A stretch of DNA of 64,000 nucleotides. Source: Geosiphon pyriformis (lineage: Eukaryota; Glomeromycota; Glomeromycetes; Archaeosporales; Geosiphonaceae). This document shows positions 46,355 to 55,700 of the stretch, piece after piece; the stretch's first letter is position 1, and every line of letters begins with the position of its first letter. The stretch spans positions 605,187-669,186 of the forward strand of contig JAAOMT010000003.1 of assembly GCA_016748015.1 (NCBI GenBank), read 5' to 3'. The notes beneath the pieces were generated by a model, which saw only the letters and a list, made by a program, of their open reading frames with translations, did no database searches and had not been told where the DNA came from. Made by a program: the position numbers and the translations under genes.

Positions 46355-48246
46355 TCATTGAGATAAAAAAAGAGCTAAAAAACCCAAACCAGAATACAGA
46401 TGATTCAATCTTTCCAAAACTGAACCGATTAAGACCTCAAAAGCTACTATTTTTGATTCTAATTTGCCCACCTTGAAGGTCAGAACCTTAGAAAAACTTG
46501 AGCTAGAGTCATAGACCACATTAACACTAGCTGAAAAAGAAGGAGCAGATGTTAATGTCACATTATCCAAAGCCATATCCACATCTAAATGTGACACCAA
46601 AGAGGTAGGAATGGCTGAAGGAGGAACACTAAAAAGAAGTACTGTTGGTACCAGTTCTATGCAACTTAACTTTTCCAATATGTCGAACACCTAATCTATT
46701 AAGAGTTTCAAGAAGCATTCTAAAGAGACCAGATGAACACTTAAGGAAGAGTTGTTAGCTGAAGCAAGAGAGGAATTACTGTTTGAATTTAAGACACCAG
46801 AAAAAGAGAGTCCAGAACTGGAACCAGAACTGAAATGAGAACCACCAGAAAGACCAGCAAATAAGACCACCTGGGTCCAAGTTTTGCTGTCAAAGAAAGC
46901 AGATCAAAAAATCAGAACACTTTTTTTCTTATACAATCTTGCCAACTGAAAACAATACATATCAGAAGCATTTTTTTTAAAGTTTTTTTCAGAAAGAACA
47001 GATACCAGAGTGTCAGAAACATTACATTCTAAAGCTAAGTGTCTAAACTTCCCACACCTTTCACACTGAACCAAGTCTAATCTAGCCCAAGAAAGTTTCA
47101 CATTACCAAAAATTGGCTTAATGCAAAATGCAGATTCAAGCTCATTTTCAGATTCAAAACCAACAACGGCACAGTAAGTCCAGTTGTCAATCTCTAGAGA
47201 ACAATTGATCACACAAGTTTTCTCACCAGCCTCTTCCAAAAGAATACCAAGATCATGCGCAAATGTTCTCACTGGCAAAGTAAACAAAAATGCCCTAAAG
47301 CAATCTTTAGACATCTAAGTATCCTAATCTCTCATGGCTATAGCCATATATACTGAATTCTTTCCAATAAGGAATAACCATCTTGATATCAGTTGCTTTG
47401 CCTGCTCCAATTTGGTGAATTTTATCACAGCCTTCTATTACATTCCAATTAGTTGAATCTTAATTGACTTGATATTACCAAACTCAGAAACTGTGGTAAC
47501 AATCATCTCCTTAGGCATATCTATGGGAATTTCTTTAATTACTACGGCCCAATCTGAGCAAATTCCTTGTTTTTTGAGATTGCTGTTTATGTTGATCTCC
47601 TTTTCCCTGGCCAATAAAGTGGTTTTATTCATGTTCTCTTTAAAAGTAAAAGTAGATTGGATGATCCCTTCAAATTTTGAGAGGGTAGTAGCCTTCTCAA
47701 AACCATTGATTGTTGAAAAAATCTTTCTAACAAGCTGAGTTTTTGCTGTGACAGATTTGCCTTCTACTGCCAAAAAATTAATATCCAAAGCAAATAATTT
47801 TTTGACTGACACTTCCACTGGAGTCTTAATAATCTTCAGGTTTATTCACTTTTTGTCTAGAAAGATGAGCAAGTGAAGAGGGAGCACAATTTCATCATCA
47901 TCTATATTATAATTGAGGAAACCAAGAGGGGATCCTAGAACAACACCAGTGTTCACTCTTTTTGCCTTGGAAGTATTAGCTGCTGAGCCCAAAAAAGACC
48001 TACTGTCTATACCTTTTATGACAATATTGTCTTCTCCACTACTGAATTCACTTTCCAAATTCAAATACATACTACCAGGACCAGGTTTGCACAAAAAAAC
48101 GTCTTTCTTATCACCTAAGTGCTCAATATTGCCTAAAACCACTCTCTTTTTCTGAGAAAAAAAGCCACCAGCAGGACCATAAAAAGCACTTTTGGGCATC
48201 ATTTTTTTAGACATATCACCACCCAAAGCAGTCTTTAAATCTACAA
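46355..48246 (-). pseudogene. LINE-3 ORF1, broken and truncated by Ty3-7
   Basis: Open segments are 48,246-47,846 (joined artificially to LTR sequence at its start), 47,818-47,438, 47,314-46,904 and 46,690-46,355. They give the N-terminal IVDLKTALGGDMSKK block, an RRM-like zone (WAVVIKEIPIDMPKEMI), a knuckle CERCGKFRHLALEC (about 47,030-47,072) and a C-terminal heptad region. The natural start codon region was separated by the Ty3-7 insertion. It appears more diverged from LINE-1 and LINE-2 ORF1 than ORF2 is. Confidence 0.78.
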
Positions 48247-49125
48247 TGTTATGGGATAATTTTCTTGTTATATTTAATTGCTGATATCCCATTTTAATTG
48301 CAATCAGTCTTTCATGAGTTTCTCAATTCTATTTGTGTGATAATGTCACTGTTATACTGAAGGCTTTCTTTTTTACTGTTGCGATATAAGTTATTCTTCA
48401 ATTCTTGATTGTTGTGTGTGTTTATGTACTCCTTTTCAGAGGCTGAACTGAAATCTACCCACTGTTTGGGGTCTTCTCTGAGGCTATCCTTGCAATTGCC
48501 TGATGTGTTTCTCTAATCTAGAAACACAGAATGTTAATGGTCTTTAGTGCTTTTTTAATTCTTACAATAAAGCTTTTATCAATTAGTAACAACGTGAATA
48601 ATCTTGATCAAGGATTATTCTTCCAAGGGATTCAGTTGATGAATAATAGTTTCATTCAATAAATAATACAAGTAAGTTTTTTAATACTTTGGGTTGTGAT
48701 AGTTCAGTTTTAAATATTCTTTTTTATTTCTTTTTGATTTTAAAGGTTTCTTGGGATATTTAATTTGAAAGTATGATTTAAAATGGAGTTTGTTGGATAA
48801 AATTGGATCTATTGCTTGATAAGTTATGATTTTTATTACTTGATTGATTATTTCCCAATATTAAAACTACTGTATATATACATGTTTGTAGTTCTACGAG
48901 AAAACACATTGTAATACTTTCTTTTTTTGATATTTCAACCTGGTGTTTGCTGCTATCACCAGTTGGTGTTGGCTGCTATTGTGAACTGGTGCTTGCCACT
49001 ATCGTGAGATGGTGTTTGCTACTATGTTAATCATTACCTTTCTAAGATTATTACTGTACTATATTATGATTGAATAGTTTGTATTATTTTTATGATTCTT
49101 TTTGCTAAATTCTTAAACTATAACA
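48247..49125 (-). repeat. Ty3-7 3' LTR (879 bp)
   Basis: TGTTATGGG to CTATAACA. Same length as its partner with about 23 differences by eye, all transitions and no gaps. 23-bp tandem repeats (about 3.7 units) lie at 48,941-49,026. Confidence 0.93.
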
Positions 49126-49140
49126 TTAGCCCCTCTTTTT
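49126..49140 (-). promoter_or_regulatory. Ty3-7 polypurine tract
   Basis: On the minus strand AAAAAGAGGGGCTAA directly precedes the 3' LTR start TGTTATAG. It fits the plus-strand primer. It overlaps the stop of the last reading frame. Confidence 0.75.
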
Positions 49141-49889
49141 AAGATTGAACTCTGTCAAAATCGAAGTTAATTTCTTCATTAAATTCTAAGTTACTATAGT
49201 GGTTCAATACTGTGTTATTAATTTGTTGTTGTAATTCTTGAAATTGTGAGTTGGTAAGTCGTCCAATACTGTTGGTTGTTATTATGTTCATGGTTGAGTC
49301 CAACAATAATTTGTGACAGTTTTCAAATGCTTTGAAAATTCTGTAAACTGTTTTTGAATGGAATGTAGTGTTGGTTTTTCCAATGAAAGGTTCTAATAGT
49401 TGGATAGTTGTTTTGTCAAACACTTTAGTTGAGTCTTTTGAGTATAATGTTTGTATGTTCAAGTGCTTTTCTAGTTGATAATAACAGTAATTAATTGGAA
49501 ATTTCGTTTTTAAGTTGCTAAATGTGTCTGGTGTTAATTCACTTATTTTTATTTCTTCTATTATTAATGTATTGCCCAATGCTATCTCTAATTTTTCAAT
49601 AACTTTGCTAATAAATTTGTTGTTATATTTGGCAATATTATATGGTTCGAAATTATGTTCTTTTCTTGTTTTTGGATTTTTTATTGTTCTTTTTATGTAT
49701 GTTATTTTGGAGCTATTAACTGTGATTTCTAGATCAGATTTTAATTGTTGTAAGCTTTCAACTAATTGTTGAGTTATATTGTTGATGTTTTCTGGAATAA
49801 GTATCATTGTTTTAATTTTGACTGCTATTTTGGAATCTTTTGCATGCGTTTTTATGGTTGTTAAATCATTTTTACTGTAATCTAAGATT
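49139..49889 (-). CDS. Ty3-7 extra C-terminal region / third ORF, unknown function
   Basis: A 222-codon frame (49,807-49,139) starting MILIPENINNITQQL. It is in the same frame as the integrase end and separated from it by one TAA after HYLKR, with an open stretch between. It may therefore be a C-terminal extension of the polyprotein of about 240 residues rather than a separate gene. It is Asn/Ile/Lys-rich and looks helical (LVESLQQLKSDLEITV, FQELQQQINNTVLNH), with no signal peptide, membrane segment or Cys pairs, so it is not envelope-like. It ends inside the PPT. I do not recognise it. It has stayed open although integrase upstream is broken. Confidence 0.55.
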
Positions 49890-49891
49890 AA

Positions 49892-51383
49892 TTATCTTTT
49901 CAAATAATGTTCAATTAAAACTATTGGTTCTAAATCTTGTGGAATTTGTTCTGGTAGAATTAAAGATAATTGTGTTCCAATTCTGGGTGTTTTTGTTGTT
50001 ATTACTGGTTTACTGTAATAGAATTTCAGCCGGTTACCATGTGCTGCTTTTTTTAATATTTTATCATCTAGTCTTAGCTTGTATGCTCTATTTCCAAGTA
50101 TTTCATGAATATAAAATGGTCCATCCCACTTGTGATCAAATTTTCCACTCCACTGTTTTTCCATTTTTGTACGATGCAACAATACTTTATCTCCAATTTT
50201 GTAGCTAATTATATTATCTGGTAACTGGTTATCATGTCTCACTTTTTGTTGTTCTTAATATTTTGTGCTGCTTTTCTTCTTTTGTTTTCTAAAGTTCCCA
50301 TTAATCCGTATGTTCTTCTAAGTAGTGTTTCCTAGAATGTTGCTTCCATGATAGTGTCACTTGGATAAGTTGGGATAGTAAGTTCAACTGGTAATGTGGC
50401 TTTTCTTCCATAAACTAGTTCAAATGGTGTGAATTGTGTAATATCTTGTTTTACTGTTCTATATGCTAGTAGTACTGCTGGTATGAACAAATCCTATTCT
50501 TTTTCATGTTCGTTACTAATTTTTGCCAGTGATTTGCATAATATGTGATTAAATTTTTCAACTAATCCATTTGTTTGAGAGTGGTATGATGATGACCGTG
50601 GTCGCTTGATTCCAAATTTTTGGTTAAGTTCTTTTAAGGTGCTGTTTATGAAGTGTGTGCCTTGATCTGATAGCAATTTTTGTGGACATCCATGTCAGCA
50701 AATTAAGTCTTTATGTACAAATTGAGCTATGGAAATAGCATCAGCTGTTTTAATAGCTCTAGCTTCTGGCCATTTGGTGAGATAGTTCATGGCTACTGCA
50801 ATATAATGGTTGTTTCTTGTTGTTATTGGTAAGGGTCCAACTAAATCAATTCTGATTCTGTCAAATGGCTGTCCAACTTTTATTGGTCTTAATAATTCTG
50901 TTGTTTTTGCTCCTTCTCTTCATTGGCATGGGTCACAATTTTTTATGTATTGGATTATGTCTGAACTTATTTTTGGCCAATAGTAATGGCTAGTTGCATG
51001 TTGGATGGTTGCTGTTTTTCCAAAGTGGCCTGAATAAATATCTGAGTGCATGTTAAATAAGATAGTTTCTTTTTCATCCATGGTTATAATTCTTAATGGA
51101 TTATCTGGATTTTGTCGATTCTAGTAATAAAGTATGTGATTTTGGATGAAATAGTGTTTTGCTAATTTTTGGAGCTTAATTAGCTCTTTTACTGACATTT
51201 CTTTGTCTATTTGTAGTGTTTCCAAGTATTGGCTGAGGTTTTTGTAAAGGTGGTTGTTTATTGTTGTTGTGATGGATGGGTTGGTGATTTTTATGTGTGT
51301 CTCATTCTTGACAAACAGTCCACATTAGCATTTTTGGTACCTTCTTTGTATTTGATAATATAATTATATGGTGCTAACGTTTG
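49892..51383 (-). pseudogene. Ty3-7 integrase, broken
   Basis: HHCC finger: HSDIYSGH (about 51,040) and CDPC (about 50,935). Catalytic core: Asp in FDRIRIDLVGP (about 50,850), Asp in LLSDQGTHF (about 50,665) and Glu in SQTNGLVEKFN (about 50,570), with DD35E-like spacing. The C-terminal part (50,242-49,892) has the GPY/F-type module KWDGPFYIHEILGNRAYKL. Stops occur at 51,384 (ARW to AR-stop), about 50,920 (CQW), about 50,690 and 50,490 (EKEW), all single transitions. A 1-nt deletion lies near 50,268 and a possible frameshift near 51,300. Integrase would insert the cDNA. No chromodomain is evident. Confidence 0.85.
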
Positions 51384-51386
51384 TGA

Positions 51387-52703
51387 CTATCTGGCGTATT
51401 TTCCTTTTAGTGCTTTCTTGTTATTTAACCAGACCAGACCTCTATAATCTGTTGTAATCTCAAAGGGTTGGTACCATAAATATGTGTCAAAGTGAATACA
51501 ACTCCAGACTACTGCTAAGCATTCAAGTTCATGTGCTGCGTAGTTTTGTTCTGCCGTACTGAAACTTCTGCTGGCATAAGCGATTACACGTTCTCTTCCA
51601 TTATCATCTTTTTGTGACAGAATGGCTCCAAGTCCAGTTCCAGAGGCATCTGTGGCCAAAATGAATTTCTTGTTGAAATTCGGATAGATCATTATTGGTG
51701 ATTCAATGAGCTTTTGTCTAAGGTACTCAAAAGCTTTTTGTTGTGCTTCAGTCCATTCAAACTTCACATTTTTAGATAGTAGGTAATTAAGGGGTTTGGC
51801 GATGTTTGAAAAGTTTTCTACAAAGCGGTGGTAGTAAGATGCGAGTCCTAAAAAGCTTCTAACTTCTGAAACGTTTCGAGGTACTGGAAAATTTTTCACT
51901 TTGTCTATTTTTGATAGATCTGGTTTTATTCCATCTTTTCCAACTACGTGTCCTAAAAATGCTAGCTCATTTTTCCCAAAAAAACATTTTTCTAGATTTA
52001 GTTTAAGTCCAGTGTGTCTTAATCTTTCAAAAACTTGTTGTAAATATTGGAGATGATCCATGAATTTTGACGAGAAAACATTTGTATCATCCAAGTAGAC
52101 AACAATGGATTGCCACAAAATTCTGAAGTAAATTACGTTCATTAGTCTTTGGAATGTCGCGGGAGCGTTTGTTAATCCAAATGGCATTACATTGAACTCA
52201 TAATTGCCATTTTGTGTTGTAAATGCTGTTTTATGCCTGTCCTTTGGGTCCATTTCCACTTGCCAGTACTCACTGGTCAAGTCCAGTGTAGAAAACCATT
52301 TTGCTCCTTCAAAAACGTCAAAGATTTTGTCAATTAACAATATTGGGTATGAGTCTTTGGTTGTTTTGCTGTTTAGTTTGTGATAGTCAATGCAAAATCT
52401 AATTTTTCTATTCTTTTTCCTTACTAAAACAACTGGTGAGAACCATGGGCTTATTGATGGTTGTATTATTCCTTTTTCCAACATGCTTTGGAATTTTTCT
52501 CTGATAAAATTATGCTCCATTAGTGGAACACAGTAAGCGCATTGTTTTTCAGGTCTGGCATCTCCAGTGGAGATTTGGTGTTGAACCAAGTTGGTTCTTC
52601 CAAATTCACCATTTCTTGAAAATATATCAGAGTATTTTAAAATTAATGCTTTTAATTGTCGCTGTTGGTCAGGATTCATTGTTTCAATGTTTAATTTGGC
52701 CAA
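51387..52703 (-). CDS. Ty3-7 reverse transcriptase and RNase H (438-codon open segment)
   Basis: RT copies the RNA; RNase H removes it. Visible features: IDYHKLN at 105-111, first palm Asp in STLDLTSEY (141), VMPFGLTNAP (172-181), YLDD (203-206) and EFAFLGHVV-like NELAFLGHVV. RNase H Asp352 (ATDAS), Glu392 (HELECLA) and Asp419 (TTDYR) are all present. Domain lengths are normal for Ty3/gypsy. The segment is really an internal part of the polyprotein: upstream, one TAA at 52,719 replaces a Gln codon that Ty3-1 still has, and downstream TAG replaces Trp. The listed ATG is therefore not a natural start. RT and RNase H residues look intact. Confidence 0.88.
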   Translation of the reverse strand: MAKLNIETMNPDQQRQLKALILKYSDIFSRNGEFGRTNLVQHQISTGDARPEKQCAYCVPLMEHNFIREKFQSMLEKGIIQPSISPWFSPVVLVRKKNRKIRFCIDYHKLNSKTTKDSYPILLIDKIFDVFEGAKWFSTLDLTSEYWQVEMDPKDRHKTAFTTQNGNYEFNVMPFGLTNAPATFQRLMNVIYFRILWQSIVVYLDDTNVFSSKFMDHLQYLQQVFERLRHTGLKLNLEKCFFGKNELAFLGHVVGKDGIKPDLSKIDKVKNFPVPRNVSEVRSFLGLASYYHRFVENFSNIAKPLNYLLSKNVKFEWTEAQQKAFEYLRQKLIESPIMIYPNFNKKFILATDASGTGLGAILSQKDDNGRERVIAYASRSFSTAEQNYAAHELECLAVVWSCIHFDTYLWYQPFEITTDYRGLVWLNNKKALKGKYAR

Positions 52704-52718
52704 TTCTTCTGGCGTAAA

Positions 52719-55700
52719 TTAATAGCATTCTAATAATTGTTGCCAATTTATTGAAGTGAGTTCACAGTAGAGGGCAATTTCTGAGAAATTTAGAATTTCT
52801 TGTGGTGTTGACGCATTTTCTAGCTCCGTTCCAAGGTATCCAATGATGGTATCTTCCAGAATGTAGACGGGTTCTTCTGTGGTGTTTGCGATAGGAATTT
52901 TTATCCATTGAGCTTTATCAGCTGGAATAAAAAGGTTAGTAAGTCCTATGAGAAACTGTTGGCAAGTTTCTGGGTAGGGCTCAAATATTAGGTCTTTTTC
53001 TTTAATTGTTCTTTTTATTCTTATTTCTGATTTTCCATATGGTAGGAGTGTGATGGACCGCTCATTTTTAATTACTTCGCCTTTTTCCTCTATTGTTTCA
53101 GTGAAATTCACTTCAATTCTTTTTTCTGTCGATCCGAAACCAAAAGTTCCTCTCGTTGTTTGTGACAATTCCTCACGATTTTCTACTGGCACGAATTTCC
53201 CAATTTTTACCAATGGTAGGAAAATTGCTTGTGCAATCTTTTCCTTAGATTCAATGGTATAAGGCTTTTCTGAATTGTTCTGTAGCAAAACCATCAAATT
53301 TCTAGTGTATTTGGAGTCAATTACTCCTCCTTGAATGCTTATTTCTTTTTTCACGAGACTTGATCGCAATGCTATTTGAACTATTATTCCTGGTGGAATT
53401 TTAACTGCTATTTTTAGGTCGATTTTGATGATGCTCCTGGGTGGTAATGTTGTGGATTGGTCTTCCGGATAATGTAGATCGAATCCAGCGTCGGTTGGAT
53501 GGGCTCTTTTGAGTATTATTTCTAAGTGCCTGTTGTCGAAGTATCGGATGTCGGTCATCTGTTCTAAGTTGGTATAGGCTACAAATTTTTCTGACTCGAG
53601 ACCGTCAGGTGAGTCTTGTTGATTTATTGATTGATTTTGAGACTGCTGATTCTTAATTTCCATTTTTCTTTCTAAGTCCCTTTCGTCTTGACACTTTTCA
53701 CAGCATTGATTTTGGATGAGACAGTTTTTGCAGAGGTAAGTGTTGATTTGGGCGAAGTATTGTTCTTGCTTTTGTCGAATGAGGCATAGTTGTTGATAGT
53801 AGTCCTGGAATTTGTCCACTGGGTCGAACATGTTGTAACTGGCAACTTCGTCAGCTACTTCGGCTGACTCTTTCCAATGTTGTATTTCTTCGGCGGTTCT
53901 TCCTCTTACTTTGGCTTGTGTGGTGTTGTACAGCTCATTCTTGTCGTGTGGGTAGTGCTGTAGTCTTTTTAACGCTCTGTTGAATGCTGCTTCGAATGGC
54001 GTTCCTCCTCTTACCCAGTCACAGATGAGGATTGTGTATTGGCAAGTTGCGTCACACGTTCCTCCTCTGTCTGGTATGTCATTCCAGTTGCACCCTCTTG
54101 GTAACGGTTCTCCACAAGCGAGGCATGGTTCCTTGTTCCATTTTCTATGTCTTTTTGGGTAACCGTATTTTTCTTTGTTACAACGGTTACAATAGTAGTG
54201 GGTGGGATTTCTTGGGTCTTTGTCCAGTGCACTGCACGCAGTCATAGACGAGAGTTTCTTCTTGCAAACCAAGCATTTTAGCTTTGGTCTGCATCGCTGG
54301 TGGTTTTTTTGTGAACTTATCTGGTTCCATTTGGATCTTTCTTCGCTGGTCCACATTGGTATGGCTGGTAGTCCTGTTTTTTGGTCATCAGCCCAAGAGA
54401 GCTGATAGGTTTTGATGGCTGGTAGTGCTGAATTTTCCTCAAATTCGAAGGTAGGTCTTTGGTTGGCGCTGGGTTTTTGGAAGTGGCCACAGGTGGCTGG
54501 AATTTTGGCCTGGTGGCCATTATAATTGATTAGAAGCTCTTGGGTGGTCCAGTTTAGGGTGGCATTGGCTTTTGTTAGCCAGTTATTCCCTACTAATGCT
54601 TGATATTGTGTAGTGTCCATTACTAATACTTTTGTAGATATTACTATGCTGTTAATTTTGAAAGAGAATGAGTCAATTTCGCCATGAGGCAGCTTTGTAC
54701 TTCCATCAGCTATTATGATTTGGGACGTCGCAGCACGATCAACTTTGAAACCCAGTTGGTTTACTAATTGAAGCGTTATGATGCTTCCAGCGGATTTGCT
54801 GTCTAAGATAAGTTTGATTGGGGTATTGTTTACAGTGGCTTCCATATACATAGCAGTAATTGGGCATTTTTCGTCCAATGCTGCTCCACTGAACATAGTC
54901 TTGTTTTTCTCTAATTTAAAAGGAAAAATAGCTGCGAGGCTGCTATCTTCGGTGGCAACTGCTGGTAGTATTGTCTGGCTCAATTTGGAGAAATTCTTGG
55001 TTCTGTTTATGTTTCTACTATCATTGTTTCCGATAATCAGGTTTTCCAGTATATTAAGGTAAGTTTGTTGATAATTTTGGTAGTTTGGATTGATTTGCTG
55101 ATTGGTTCCAGCGCAGTTTGGATTCCTCTGAACCAATGCGTTCTGGTTCCACATGAGCTGATTTCGGGCCTCAGGACGCCAATTCGGGTTGGCTATCATA
55201 AGCTGTTGCTGATAAGCTCCTTGATTTTGATATGTGGTGGGATATTGGTGTGGTATTGGCATGTACTGGTTTCTGGGCATTTGAGGTGGTGCATAGTAAT
55301 TATTTTTGCATGCTTCCTGCATCATTTGCATTCGACATTGACTAATCAAATGTCCTACACATTTGCAAAAATGGCAGGCACGCATTTCTGTTCTGAATTC
55401 CTGATGCAACGAGTGATTATTTCGACTGTTGCTGACTTCCTGGCTGCGTCTTTGGGGTGGTTGGTATGTATTTTTTTTCAGATCCAGGATGAGGTAACTT
55501 TCTATTTTTTTAGAGAGTTCTTCTCCTAATCGCATTACTCTTTTCTTTAATGTTTCTGTCTTATTTTCCTCCATTACCATGTTAACCATTTGACTATAGT
55601 TAGCTTCTTTCTCAGCCAATTCAAAGGCTCTGGCGAGTGTAATGGCTTCTGGTAAAGAATTAGGGTGGGCAGAGCATACTCTTCCTAAAATGCTGCTTTT

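Noticed and set aside
49139-49807. Envelope-like gene in Ty3-7
   Set aside because: No signal peptide, transmembrane segment, Cys pattern or furin-like site, and it is in frame with integrase.
53115-53515. dUTPase as evidence of an integrated animal virus or a host DUT gene
   Set aside because: It is in frame inside a Ty3/gypsy polyprotein with Ty3-type domain order, and repeated in related copies.
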